Of a stretch of DNA of 35,416 bases, positions 1 through 8,979 are shown one piece after another. Positions within the stretch are counted from its first letter, which is position 1, and every line of letters begins with the position of its first letter. A model generated the notes under the pieces. It worked only from the letters and a program-made list of their open reading frames with translations, was not told the origin of the DNA and did not search any database. The position numbers and the translations under genes are program-made. The stretch is from assembly GCA_964495095.1 (NCBI GenBank), contig CAZBUH010000006.1, positions 1-35,416 on the forward strand, given 5' to 3'. The DNA is from CAZBUH01 sp964495095 (GTDB taxonomy: Bacteria; Bacillota; Clostridia; Oscillospirales; Oscillospiraceae).

Positions 1-223
1 CGGCTTCCACAGGCCTGCGGATCACTTTTATATTGTCGGTATCCGTTCCGATCTGCTGCGGAATATTGGAGCACCTGATTGCTGGGACAGAGATAACAGC
101 CGCAGTATTCATCTTAATATATGCACGCAATGAAATTATAATAAAAGGTATTTTGAAAAGGGATGCAACTGTGTGAAAAATGTGGTAAAATTCCATGTAG
201 TAAAGTAAAACAGGAGGATAATT
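1..223 (+). other. Leader region, possible 3' end of an upstream gene
   Basis: Two plus-strand frames are open from the window edge. One stays open for 58 codons, to a TGA at about 173-175, and encodes a hydrophobic stretch (residues such as FILSVSVPICC and AAVFILIYA) that would fit the last membrane segments of an integral membrane protein. The other stays open to about 133 and has no recognisable motif. Neither has enough length or codon bias to prove coding, so this is only a possible gene tail. The last 50 bases are AT-rich and hold the promoter and ribosome binding site of the peptidase gene. Confidence 0.25.
183..191 (+). promoter_or_regulatory. Possible extended -10 promoter of the peptidase gene
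   Basis: TGGTAAAAT fits the extended -10 pattern TGnTAtAAT and lies 32 bases before the start codon. No good -35 hexamer is visible at 17 bases, although a TTGAAA lies at 153-158. Confidence 0.3.
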
Positions 224-1711
224 ATGGACATAACTGAAGCAAGGGAGAAGCTGAGGGCGCTCCAGGAGAAAATGTACGCCTACAACTATGCAAATTCCTG
301 CATTTATGTGGACAGCGTGACCGTTGCGCCGAAGAACTCCAACGAGGGACGCAGCAAGGCCCTGGGCGTGCTGGCCGAGGCCGGCTACAATGTTTTTATA
401 TGCAGCGGGACAGGGGAGCTTCTGGACTTCCTCTCCGGGCATACGGACGAGCTGACAGAGCAGGAGCGGAAGGAAGTTAAGGAGCTGCGCCGGGATTACG
501 ACAGGGAGAAAAAGGTGCCGGTGGACGAGTATGTGGCGTACAAGGTGCTTATAAACGACGCCCAGAATGTTTGGCACAGGGCGAAAGCGGAAAATGACTT
601 TAATATGTTCGCCCCGTATCTGGAGAAGATAGTTGCCTTTAACCGGCGGCTGGCCGGGCTGTACGACGATAAGAAAAAGCCCTACGATGTGCTGCTGGAC
701 CAGTATGAGCGCGGCGCGGATATGGAGATGCTGGACAGCTATTTCGACGAGATAAAAAAGACGATTGTGCCCCTTTTAAAAAAGGTCACGGAGTCGGAGC
801 CGCCGGAGACGGATTTTCTCGAAAAATATTACCCGGCGGCGGAGCAGGCAAAGCTGTCGGACTTCCTTATGGAGCTTATGGGCATCAGCAAGGAGCACTG
901 CACCCTGGGGGAGACGGAGCATCCCTTTACCTGCGAAATGAACAACAAGGACGTGCGCATAACCACCCACTACTATGAAAACGCGGTGGCCTCGTCCATG
1001 TACAGCGTTATACACGAGGGAGGACACGCCCTGTACGAGCTGGGGGTGGACGATAAATTGCAGTATACCCGCTTATCCGGCGGCACCTCAATGGGAATGC
1101 ACGAGAGCCAGTCAAGGTTTTATGAGAATATAATCGGCAGGAGCCGCCCGTTTATAAGGGCCGTGTTCCCGAAAATCAAGGAGATATTCCCGGAACAGCT
1201 TCAGGGCGTGGACGGGGAGATGTTCTACAGAGCCGTGAATAAGGCCCAGCCGTCCCTTATACGCACGGAGGCTGACGAGCTCACCTATTCCCTCCACATT
1301 ATGGTGCGGTATGAGATAGAAAAGCGCCTTATTGACGGCTCCCTGGCGGTAAAGGACGTACCGGCGGAGTGGAACAGGCTGTACAGGGAGTATCTGGGCA
1401 TCGACGTGCCAAGCGACAGGGAGGGCTGCCTCCAGGACAGCCACTGGAGCGGCGGAAGCATCGGGTATTTCCCCTCCTATTCCCTGGGCAGCGCTTATGG
1501 GGCCCAGATGCTGTATTTTATGGAAAAGGATATCCCGGATATGTGGAGCCGTGTGGAAAAGGGCGATCTGGGGCCTGTTACCGGGTGGCTCCGGGAGAAA
1601 ATACACCGCTTCGGCACTATGAAGGATCCAAACGAGCTTATGGCCCAGTTCGGCGGCTTCCAGCCGAAATATTACGCCCGGTATCTTACGGATAAGTTTT
1701 CGGATATTTAA
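224..1711 (+). CDS. M32 family metallocarboxypeptidase
   Basis: A cytoplasmic zinc carboxypeptidase of the M32 (Taq/Pfu carboxypeptidase) family, which removes C-terminal residues from peptides and takes part in peptide turnover. At 495 residues it has the usual family length. The zinc site is visible as HEGGH (His264, Glu265, His268) followed by HESQSRF (His293, Glu294, the third ligand). The family blocks IRTEADELTY and SHWSGGSIGYFPSY are also present. There is no signal peptide. The ATG is preceded by an AGGAGG site at good spacing. The polA ribosome binding site overlaps this gene's stop codon, so the two are probably co-transcribed. Confidence 0.93.
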   Translation: MDITEAREKLRALQEKMYAYNYANSCIYVDSVTVAPKNSNEGRSKALGVLAEAGYNVFICSGTGELLDFLSGHTDELTEQERKEVKELRRDYDREKKVPVDEYVAYKVLINDAQNVWHRAKAENDFNMFAPYLEKIVAFNRRLAGLYDDKKKPYDVLLDQYERGADMEMLDSYFDEIKKTIVPLLKKVTESEPPETDFLEKYYPAAEQAKLSDFLMELMGISKEHCTLGETEHPFTCEMNNKDVRITTHYYENAVASSMYSVIHEGGHALYELGVDDKLQYTRLSGGTSMGMHESQSRFYENIIGRSRPFIRAVFPKIKEIFPEQLQGVDGEMFYRAVNKAQPSLIRTEADELTYSLHIMVRYEIEKRLIDGSLAVKDVPAEWNRLYREYLGIDVPSDREGCLQDSHWSGGSIGYFPSYSLGSAYGAQMLYFMEKDIPDMWSRVEKGDLGPVTGWLREKIHRFGTMKDPNELMAQFGGFQPKYYARYLTDKFSDI

Positions 1712-1723
1712 GGAGATCTGCCA

Positions 1724-4345
1724 ATGAAACTCATGGTAATAGACGGCAACAGCATTGTGAACAGGGCATTTTACGGCATAAGGATGCTGAACGCTCCGGA
1801 CGGGACGCCCACAAACGGCGTCTACGGTTTTCTCAATATCCTTCAGCGGCTTTTAAGCGAGGAGGAGCCGGAGGCGCTGTGCGTAACCTTCGACGTACAT
1901 GCCCCTACTTTCCGGCACTTAAAAAGCGCCGAATACAAGGCCACAAGGAAGGGGATGCCGGAGGAGCTTCAGGTCCAGATGCCAATTTTAAAAGAGGTGC
2001 TGGACGCCATGAACATCCCCCGGTACGAGCTGGCGGGCTACGAGGCCGATGACCTTATCGGCACAATCTCCGAAAAGTGCGCCGTGGCCGGCTGGGACTG
2101 CTGCATCGTGACCGGGGATAAGGACAGCTTTCAGCTTATTTCCGATAAGGTCTCCGTAAAGCATGTAAAATCCCGTATGGGAAAGACGGAGACAAAAACT
2201 TACGACAGTGCGGCGTTTACTGAGGAATACGGCTTTGAGCCAATAAAAATGATAGACCTGAAGGCCCTTATGGGCGACGCCTCGGACAATATTCCGGGCG
2301 TTGCCGGCATAGGGGAAAAGACTGCTATGGATCTTGTTCAGCGCTTCGGTTTTGTAAAGGATATCTACAGCGGCCTTGGGGAGCTCGACATTAAGGACGC
2401 GGTGAGGAAAAAGCTGGAGGCGGGCCGGGAACAGGCCGAGTCCTCCTATGAGCTTGCAGCAATATGCAGGGACGTGCCGGTGGAGTTTTCGCCGGAGGAA
2501 AACCTGCGGAAGGCGCCGGACGCCGGAAAGCTCTACGAAATTTTTACAAGGCTGGGCTTTCAGCGGCTCATCGGCAAATTTGACCTTAAGCCCCCGGAGG
2601 ATACGGCCGCGGCGGAAACGGCGCCGGGAATAACCTGCACGGCCATATTGGACGAAAAAGGGCTTGAGGAGGCTTTGGCGGAGATTATAAAAAACGGCGC
2701 CGGCCTCTGGTGCGGCGCGGGCCTTATGGACGTGGGCTTTGCCTGCGGGGAAAAGGGCTGGTATATAAGCCGTGGGCGCTTCGCCGGGGACTTTGAAAAG
2801 GCTCTGGGGAAAATATTCGGGCCGGACGTGAAAAAAACCGGCCACAACATAAAGGATATACAGCGCAGCCTGCTGGACATTGGAGTGGAGCCGGAAAACT
2901 GGGCCTTTGACACCGCGATAGCCGCGTACCTTCTTGACGCTACCGCCAGCAGCTATGAGCTGGAGCGGCTTTGCCCAAAATACTGCGGCTTTGAGATAAG
3001 CGCCGGGAAAGACGAGCAGCAGATGACGCTGCTGCCCGACGGTTCGGAGGAGGCCGCGTTTGCGGCCAGAGCAGGGGCGGTGGCGCGGCTGGCCGAAAAG
3101 CTGGATGAAAAGCTCAGGGAGCTCAATATGGAAAAGCTCATGTATGAAATTGAGCTGCCCCTGTGCCCGGTTCTGGCCAGGATGGAGCGGGAGGGCTTTC
3201 TTGTGGACAGGAAGGCCCTGGCGGACTTCGGGGCTATGCTTTCCCAGGGGATAGACAGGCTCCAGGAGGACATATGGCGGGAAACGGGACAGGAGTTTAA
3301 TATAAACTCCCCGAAGCAGCTCGGCAAGGTGCTCTTTGAGGATTTGGGGCTGCCGGCGCCGAAAAAGACGAAATCCGGCTACTCCACCGGCGCCGACGTG
3401 CTGGAAAAGCTGGCCGTAAAATACCCCATCGTCCAGTCTGTGCTTGATTTCCGCCAGCTTTCAAAGCTCAAATCCACATATTCCGACGGCCTCCTGAAGG
3501 TGATAGGGGACGACGGCAGGATACACACCAGCTTCCAGATGACGGTGACGGCCACGGGGCGGCTTTCCTCCACGGAGCCGAATTTGCAGAATATACCCAT
3601 ACGCACGGAGCTCGGGGGCGAGGTGCGGAAAATGTTCGTGGCCGGGGAGGGAAAGGTTTTGGTGGACGCCGACTACTCCCAGATAGAGCTGCGGCTGCTG
3701 GCACATATCTCAGGGGACGAGACCATGCAGGAGGCCTTCCGCCGGGGAGAGGATATACACAGGGTCACGGCATCCCAGGTCTTTGAAGTGCCCTTTGAGG
3801 AGGTCACCCCCTATATGCGGAGCCATGCCAAGGCGGTGAATTTCGGCATCGTCTACGGCATCTCCGATTTCTCCCTTGCCCAGGACATAGGCGTAACAAG
3901 GGCCGAGGCAAAGCGCTATATGGAGAGCTACCTGGGAAAATACCATGGGGTACGGGAGTATATGAAGGATGTGGTGGAGAAAGCCAGAGAGGCGGGCTAT
4001 GTGGAAACCCTTTACGGCAGGCGCAGGTATCTGCCGGAGCTTAAGTCCTCAAACTTTAACCTCCGCTCCTTCGGTGAGCGTGTGGCGCTTAATATGCCTG
4101 TGCAGGGCACAGCCGCGGATATTATGAAAATAGCCATGGTGAACGTGGCGCGGCGGCTCAGGGAAGAGGGGCTGGAAGCCCGGCTGATACTCCAGGTTCA
4201 TGACGAGCTTATAGCGGAGTGCCCGGAGAGCGAGGCGGAGCGGACGGCGGAGATACTGCGCTGCGAAATGGAGAGCGCGGCATCATTATCGGTGCCGCTC
4301 ACCGCGGACGCTAAGACAGGAAAGAGCTGGTTTGAGGCCCATTGA
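1724..4345 (+). CDS. polA: DNA polymerase I
   Basis: Repair and Okazaki-fragment polymerase of 873 residues. The N-terminal 5'-nuclease domain shows MVIDGNSIVNRAF, YEADDLIG, TGDKDSFQL and GDASDNIPGV. The polymerase domain has motif A (VDADYSQIELR, Asp648/Asp650), motif B (RSHAKAVNFGIVYG) and motif C (QVHDE, Asp827). The middle 3'-5' exonuclease-like domain keeps GHNIKD and FDTAIAAYLL but has no DxE pair in its first motif (about residue 330), so proofreading is probably lost, as in many Firmicutes PolA proteins. The start follows AAGGAG, which overlaps the upstream stop codon. No clear terminator follows; a new promoter lies in the 115-base gap before the next gene. Confidence 0.97.
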   Translation: MKLMVIDGNSIVNRAFYGIRMLNAPDGTPTNGVYGFLNILQRLLSEEEPEALCVTFDVHAPTFRHLKSAEYKATRKGMPEELQVQMPILKEVLDAMNIPRYELAGYEADDLIGTISEKCAVAGWDCCIVTGDKDSFQLISDKVSVKHVKSRMGKTETKTYDSAAFTEEYGFEPIKMIDLKALMGDASDNIPGVAGIGEKTAMDLVQRFGFVKDIYSGLGELDIKDAVRKKLEAGREQAESSYELAAICRDVPVEFSPEENLRKAPDAGKLYEIFTRLGFQRLIGKFDLKPPEDTAAAETAPGITCTAILDEKGLEEALAEIIKNGAGLWCGAGLMDVGFACGEKGWYISRGRFAGDFEKALGKIFGPDVKKTGHNIKDIQRSLLDIGVEPENWAFDTAIAAYLLDATASSYELERLCPKYCGFEISAGKDEQQMTLLPDGSEEAAFAARAGAVARLAEKLDEKLRELNMEKLMYEIELPLCPVLARMEREGFLVDRKALADFGAMLSQGIDRLQEDIWRETGQEFNINSPKQLGKVLFEDLGLPAPKKTKSGYSTGADVLEKLAVKYPIVQSVLDFRQLSKLKSTYSDGLLKVIGDDGRIHTSFQMTVTATGRLSSTEPNLQNIPIRTELGGEVRKMFVAGEGKVLVDADYSQIELRLLAHISGDETMQEAFRRGEDIHRVTASQVFEVPFEEVTPYMRSHAKAVNFGIVYGISDFSLAQDIGVTRAEAKRYMESYLGKYHGVREYMKDVVEKAREAGYVETLYGRRRYLPELKSSNFNLRSFGERVALNMPVQGTAADIMKIAMVNVARRLREEGLEARLILQVHDELIAECPESEAERTAEILRCEMESAASLSVPLTADAKTGKSWFEAH

Positions 4346-4411
4346 CCTTGGAGGTCATAATTCCATTACAATCAGGCATATCACATGGCAGAATAATTTG
4401 TTGAATAAAGA

Positions 4412-4440
4412 TTGCAATATAGAATGTATAGTGTTATAAT
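4412..4440 (+). promoter_or_regulatory. Sigma-A-type promoter of the first CocE/VOC/ABC operon
   Basis: TTGCAA (4412-4417), 17-base spacer, perfect TATAAT (4435-4440). The predicted transcript start at about 4447 gives a very short leader that contains the AAAGGAGG ribosome binding site. Confidence 0.7.
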
Positions 4441-4460
4441 CAAACAAAGGAGGATGAATG

Positions 4461-6182
4461 ATGATTAAAAAAGTTGGCGAAATATACTACAGAGAGGCGC
4501 CGAAGCTCTCAGACCCAACATGCGGATATCCCGGTTTTGAGCCGGGGGTCACCGTACTCAAAAAAGGAACGGTATGCAAGGAAGGACATAAGCCCATCGA
4601 CTGCGATATACTATTTGAGCGCGACGTGGCAATTACCGTGAGAGACGGCACCACCTTATATGCGGATATCTTCAGACCCACCGGGGATGAAAAAGTGCCC
4701 GCTATTTTAAATTCCACGCCCTTTGGAAAAGCCAAGAAGGAATCGGCAAATCCTCTTTCCTCCGGCGATGAGGAAGTCCCCGGCGTCAGGAAAGCCGACA
4801 CCTCTGGCCTCAACAGCTTTGAATCTACTGATCCGGGATTTTTCGTACCCAACGGATATGCCGTGGTAAACCTTGATATGCGCGGTGCGTATATGTCGGA
4901 GGGGGACAACCCCTATTTCGGAAGTATCGAGGCCCAGGACGATTACGATGTTATCGAGTGGCTTGCCGCACAGGAGTGGTGCAATGGGGCCGTTACGATG
5001 ACGGGCAACTCCTGGCTGGGGATAAACCAGTGGTTCGCCGGGGCCGTGCGTCCGCCGCATTTGGCCTGCCTCGCCCCGTGGGAGGGCTGGCACGACATGT
5101 ACAGGGATGAGTATATGGTAGGCGGCATCGCCAACCTGCCCGGTTTCAGGTACAACAATGTATATAATGACAGGTACATGATGGAGGATGTCGTCACAAA
5201 CTGCGTGCAGCACCCGCTGTTTGACGCCTACTGGGAGGATAAGAAGGCAAAGGCCGAGCTTATAAACGTCCCCATGTACGCCACCGCCTCCTGGACCAGC
5301 AACGTCCATTGCCAGGGCACTCTCAACGCCTGGCGCAAGGTGCCCGTGGCGGAAAAGTGGCTGCGCATACATAACACACAGGAGTGGGGCGATACGTATA
5401 ACCCCAAAAATTCCGCCGATATGCTCAAATTCTTCGACCACTATATGAAAGGCATAGACAACGGCTGGGAGAAAACCCCCAAGGTCCGTATTTCCGTCCT
5501 TGACCCCGGAGGAAAGGACATCGTGGAGCGGGAGGAAAAGGAGTTCCCGCTGGAACGCCAGCAGCTTAAATCCCTGTATCTTGACGCCGCCGATATGACC
5601 TTAAAGGAGCAGCTCCCGGCGGAGGAGAGCCAGGCGTCCTATTGCAGCATCGACGGCACTATAATGAAATATAAGTGCTGGTTTGATAAGGAAACCGAGA
5701 TAGTCGGCTACATAAACGCAAAGCTCTGGGTGGAGTGCGACGGAAACAACGATATGGATCTTTTCATCCGCGCCGCGAAGATCGACAGCCAGGGCAATAT
5801 CCTGAAGCACTATCCGGTGCCGGGCCACAAGACCTTTATGGCCGACGGCTATTCCGGACCCACTACGCGGCAGAAGGTGTCGCTGAGGAAAATTGACCCT
5901 TCAAGGTCCACCGCCAACGAGCCGTACCATCCCTTTGACGAGTTCCAGAAGCTGGAGCCGGGAGAAGTGGTGGAGGTACAGGCCGGTCTGTTCCCCACGG
6001 GCCTCCGGTTCCATCCGGGAGAGGGACTTGAGCTTGAAATTTCCGGCTCCGCCTTCTTTGAGCTGCCCACCGGCTTTAACTCCAATGTCCGCGTCGCCAC
6101 AAACAACAACGGACTGCACATAATCCATACCGGCGGCAAATATGACTCCCAGCTCGTCATCCCCTTTATCCCGCTGGACTGA
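4461..6182 (+). CDS. CocE/NonD family hydrolase (S15-like), copy 1
   Basis: Alpha/beta hydrolase of the cocaine esterase / X-Pro dipeptidyl peptidase (S15) superfamily, expected to cleave an ester or amide bond in the cytoplasm, since there is no signal peptide. Visible features: N-terminal RDGTTLYADIFRP, oxyanion-region TPFGK, nucleophile elbow GNSWLG (Ser184), a C-terminal catalytic-His candidate in LRIHNTQEW, and a beta jelly-roll domain ending in HTGGKYDS. The acid residue usual in CocE (GWYD-like motif) is replaced by ASWTSN, so the full triad cannot be assigned by eye. An ATG three bases upstream (4458) is possible, but 4461 has better spacing to AAAGGAGG. It heads an operon with a VOC protein and a peptide-type ABC importer. 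Two paralogs lie at 19018 and 20823. The substrate is unknown. Confidence 0.88.
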   Translation: MIKKVGEIYYREAPKLSDPTCGYPGFEPGVTVLKKGTVCKEGHKPIDCDILFERDVAITVRDGTTLYADIFRPTGDEKVPAILNSTPFGKAKKESANPLSSGDEEVPGVRKADTSGLNSFESTDPGFFVPNGYAVVNLDMRGAYMSEGDNPYFGSIEAQDDYDVIEWLAAQEWCNGAVTMTGNSWLGINQWFAGAVRPPHLACLAPWEGWHDMYRDEYMVGGIANLPGFRYNNVYNDRYMMEDVVTNCVQHPLFDAYWEDKKAKAELINVPMYATASWTSNVHCQGTLNAWRKVPVAEKWLRIHNTQEWGDTYNPKNSADMLKFFDHYMKGIDNGWEKTPKVRISVLDPGGKDIVEREEKEFPLERQQLKSLYLDAADMTLKEQLPAEESQASYCSIDGTIMKYKCWFDKETEIVGYINAKLWVECDGNNDMDLFIRAAKIDSQGNILKHYPVPGHKTFMADGYSGPTTRQKVSLRKIDPSRSTANEPYHPFDEFQKLEPGEVVEVQAGLFPTGLRFHPGEGLELEISGSAFFELPTGFNSNVRVATNNNGLHIIHTGGKYDSQLVIPFIPLD

Positions 6183-6198
6183 TAATCCCGCCGTACCG

Positions 6199-6218
6199 AA
6201 AAACGGACGTCCGTTTTT
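6199..6218 (+). terminator. 20-bp palindrome with T-tail after the CocE gene
   Basis: AAAAACGGAC/GTCCGTTTTT is a perfect inverted repeat that can fold into a short GC stem ending in five T. It lies 17 bases after the stop codon. It may act as a weak or partial terminator within the operon. Confidence 0.5.
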
Positions 6219-6240
6219 CACATGATAAGTATCATGTGAA
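6217..6240. repeat. Perfect 10-bp inverted repeat before the VOC gene
   Basis: TTCACATGAT - AAGT - ATCATGTGAA. It directly abuts the preceding palindrome, sharing two T. Its right arm ends 33 bases before the VOC start codon. It could be an RNA hairpin or a protein-binding operator; the sequence does not decide. Confidence 0.55.
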
Positions 6241-6273
6241 GGACCTTAAAATATGTAAAGGATGGTGTGCGTG

Positions 6274-7170
6274 ATGAGTAAACCGCTTTTTACAAAAATT
6301 GACCAGGTGGCGGTTGTCGTAAATGACGCCAAGGCCACGATAAAGTACCTCAGCGAAAAGTTCGGCATCGGCCCCTGGGTAATGATACAGTTCGGAGACG
6401 CGGGAGACGGATTCGACGGCTGGGCCTCCATAGAGGACTGCGTCTGCGAGGGAGATCCTATAGGCACATACTGCATCGACTGCTGCTGCTGCAGTATGCC
6501 AAACGGCTGCGAAATAGAGGTCATATCCCCCAGGAGCGGGAGCAGCATTTTCGCCCGCTATCTGGATAGGCACGGCCCCGGCGTACAGCATATCTCCATA
6601 GTCCAGGACGATTTTGATGAGACTATCGCACGAATGAAGGCGGCCGGCTTTGAAAATGGACAGCTTGCTACCGTGGCCTCCGATGAGACCTGCGCGTTTA
6701 TAGAGCACCTTAAGGTGCTTGGCACTTATCTTGAGCTGCACCGCCGGCCGGAGGTGTGGAATCCGCCGAAGGCAAACTTCCAGTTCTATCCCGGCCCCAC
6801 CCCGGAGGATAAGCCCGCGACGCCCCCGGCGTTCAGCCAGATAGAGGGAGTGAACATAGTCACCACAGACCTTGAGGCCGCTCTGGATATACTGGAAAAG
6901 CAGTACGATATAGGCCCATGGGAAAAAACCGTGAGCGCGGGCGCAAAAACTGCCATGTGCCCGGCGCTGAACATAGATATAAAAATCGAGCAGCCCCTTG
7001 ATAAAAGCAGCGCCGATTATGCTCTTGCAGAAAAGAACGGCGCTGATATCAAGAGCTTTACCGTAAAGCAGATAAACCCTGTGAGCGGCGTGCCCGTAGA
7101 GGATAAGGGCGGCTGCAAAATTGCAGATATCCGGGATATTTTCGGCGCGGAGCTTGAAATGCTCAGGTAA
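6274..7170 (+). CDS. Two-domain VOC (glyoxalase-fold) protein
   Basis: A 298-residue protein made of two vicinal-oxygen-chelate domains. The first (about 1-150) resembles methylmalonyl-CoA epimerase and related lyases, with candidate metal ligands Gln (KIDQVAVVV), His (GVQHISIV) and Glu (TYLELHRRP). The second (about 185-298), beginning QIEGVNIVTTDLE, keeps the fold pattern but lacks the ligand at the equivalent first position and may be structural. VOC enzymes catalyse epimerisation, isomerisation, C-C cleavage or dioxygenation through a divalent metal; which applies here is unknown. The ATG at 6274 is preferred because AAAGGA lies at normal spacing; 6262 would place the site against the codon. 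It sits between a CocE hydrolase and an ABC importer, an order echoed at 22495. Confidence 0.8.
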   Translation: MSKPLFTKIDQVAVVVNDAKATIKYLSEKFGIGPWVMIQFGDAGDGFDGWASIEDCVCEGDPIGTYCIDCCCCSMPNGCEIEVISPRSGSSIFARYLDRHGPGVQHISIVQDDFDETIARMKAAGFENGQLATVASDETCAFIEHLKVLGTYLELHRRPEVWNPPKANFQFYPGPTPEDKPATPPAFSQIEGVNIVTTDLEAALDILEKQYDIGPWEKTVSAGAKTAMCPALNIDIKIEQPLDKSSADYALAEKNGADIKSFTVKQINPVSGVPVEDKGGCKIADIRDIFGAELEMLR

Positions 7171-7246
7171 ATTGCAGCCCCGAGCAGTCATAAATCGTTT
7201 TCCGCCTTTCGGAGGAAAGGTAAAAATATTTATAGGAGTGGAAAAA

Positions 7247-8797
7247 ATGAAAAAAGCTATCGCATTGTTATTGTCAGTAATTATGCTCTTTTCCCTTGCC
7301 GCCTGCGGCAGTGGAAGCGACAAGTCGGACGATTCCGGCTCTGCCAAGATATCGACCCTGAAGGTCGGTACCGCGAACTCCCTCGGAACCTGTCTTGCAA
7401 ACGATTATAACGGTGACTGCTACACCGCAATCTACATGGTATTTGACAGCCTGTTCAAATACGACCCCGACACCAAGGAAGTGGGTTCCGACGTCCTCTC
7501 CGACTGGGGATATTCCGAGGACGGCATGACCCTGACTCTCACCCTGAAGGACAACATCACCTTCAGCAACGGCGACAAGGCAACCGGCGAGGATCTTCTT
7601 TGCAGCATCAGCAACGATACAGAACGCGGCACCCTGATCGCCCCGTTCTTCACCCCTTATGATTTTGAAAACGCCACAGTTGACGGCAATACCGTTAGTG
7701 TGCCCCTTACATCTCCTTTCAGCCCGAAAATCTGGGAAATCGGCAACCTGTGCCTGTACGATAAGTCCTGGTCCGAGTCAGTTGGCTGGGACAGTGAAGA
7801 GTGGACTACAGGTCCTGTCGGCAGCGGCCCGTTCAAGGTAAGCGAGTACAAGACCGACTCCCATATCTTCCTTGAGAAGAGAGACGATTATTGGGGCGAC
7901 TTCGAGTGCGACTACGACAGGATCGAGATTTACTACTACGGCGAGCCCGCCACCATGTATATGGATCTTGAAAACGGCGATATCGCCCTGGCTCTTGAGG
8001 TCCTGGACAACGACTACGCCCGCGGCCTGGCCGGAGAGGAGAACATAGCCGTTGACACCATCTCCGCCGGCGAAAACCGTATCCTCAGCATCGATGACGG
8101 GAACGAGTTCCTCAGCGATGTAAACGTCCGTCTTGCCATAGCTTACGGCGTCAACTGGGCCGAGGTTGCCGATATCGGCACCGGCGGACTCAGCCCCGTG
8201 GCTACTTCCCTGATTATCTCCTCCAGCGACTACTACAAGAATGTGGGAGCTTATGAGTACGATCCCGACAAGGCAAGGCAGCTTCTGGCGGACGCCGGCT
8301 ATTCTGACGGCGACATCACCATCAAGCTGGTCTCCACCGATGAGGACGACCAGGTCAAAATGAGCACCAAGCTCCAGGCCGACCTGAAGGACATCGGCAT
8401 CACACTGGACTTCGTTACCCTTGACTTCCCGTCCGCTCTCGCCACCTGGCTTGAAGGCGGCACGGATCTTATGTGGCAGGATTCCTCCATCGGCTCTATC
8501 ATCAGTGAGCCCTTTGCCTCACTCCGGGCCACATGGGACGATCTGGGCGGTATGCCTGCCTCCATCGTAAACGACGATACATATCAGACTTATCTTGATA
8601 ACTCCATCTTCACCACCGATCCGGAGGTCCGCAGAGAAAACCTTGATAAGCTTCAGGAGTACAACAAAGAGAATGCATTTGTTATCCCTGTACTTGAGGA
8701 GAACATAGCCATCGCCTGGAGAACAGACATTATAAAAGATCCCAACCTCCTCAACGCCACAGACGCCAACCTCAGAAATATTGAGTTCGTTGGCTGA
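7247..8797 (+). CDS. ABC transporter substrate-binding lipoprotein, family 5 (Dpp/Opp type)
   Basis: Extracytoplasmic binding protein for a dipeptide/oligopeptide/nickel-type importer, 516 residues. The N-terminus has a lipoprotein signal: KK, a hydrophobic core, then the lipobox LAAC with the lipidated Cys near residue 21, followed by a Gly/Ser/Asp linker. The mature part follows the SBP_bac_5 layout (LKVGTANSLGT, a WGYSEDGMTLTLTLKDNI block, a NVRLAIAYGVNW-like segment). The start at 7247 is chosen because the signal peptide begins there and ATAGGAG lies just upstream; the frame is open further 5', inside the VOC gene. Permease and ATPase genes follow. The ligand may be a peptide, but this family also carries sugars, plant compounds and metals. 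Confidence 0.92.
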   Translation: MKKAIALLLSVIMLFSLAACGSGSDKSDDSGSAKISTLKVGTANSLGTCLANDYNGDCYTAIYMVFDSLFKYDPDTKEVGSDVLSDWGYSEDGMTLTLTLKDNITFSNGDKATGEDLLCSISNDTERGTLIAPFFTPYDFENATVDGNTVSVPLTSPFSPKIWEIGNLCLYDKSWSESVGWDSEEWTTGPVGSGPFKVSEYKTDSHIFLEKRDDYWGDFECDYDRIEIYYYGEPATMYMDLENGDIALALEVLDNDYARGLAGEENIAVDTISAGENRILSIDDGNEFLSDVNVRLAIAYGVNWAEVADIGTGGLSPVATSLIISSSDYYKNVGAYEYDPDKARQLLADAGYSDGDITIKLVSTDEDDQVKMSTKLQADLKDIGITLDFVTLDFPSALATWLEGGTDLMWQDSSIGSIISEPFASLRATWDDLGGMPASIVNDDTYQTYLDNSIFTTDPEVRRENLDKLQEYNKENAFVIPVLEENIAIAWRTDIIKDPNLLNATDANLRNIEFVG

Positions 8798-8844
8798 TAT
8801 ATGACGCCCGGTTTTGCACAGCATAGCTGGAGCAATTAATATTT

Positions 8845-8908
8845 TGGAGCCATTGACAGCCTATTTGGCAAGCCTATTTGACGGTGTATCGGTATGTCGG
8901 TGGCTCCA
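8845..8908 (+). other. Large intergenic stem-loop between binding-protein and permease genes, with tandem 10-mer
   Basis: Bases 8845-8858 pair with 8895-8908 in a 14-bp stem (12 Watson-Crick pairs, two G-U). The loop carries AGCCTATTTG twice, at 8858-8867 and 8871-8880, with a 13-base period. There is no T-run. Stem-loops at this position often stabilise the upstream binding-protein message or reduce read-through, which would make binding protein exceed permease. Function here is inferred. Confidence 0.5.
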
Positions 8909-8979
8909 TTTTAAAAAAGTACCTGTTGGATCGTTTCCCTCAAGTCCCACTTTGTTTGACTTTTATTGGAGAGAGTAAT

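Noticed and set aside
1988..2845. Minus-strand open frame inside polA
   Set aside because: It is antisense to conserved polA sequence and has no start signal or recognisable product.
6232..7347. Minus-strand open frame of about 370 codons opposite the VOC gene
   Set aside because: The plus-strand VOC protein has clear domains and a ribosome binding site; the opposite frame has neither.
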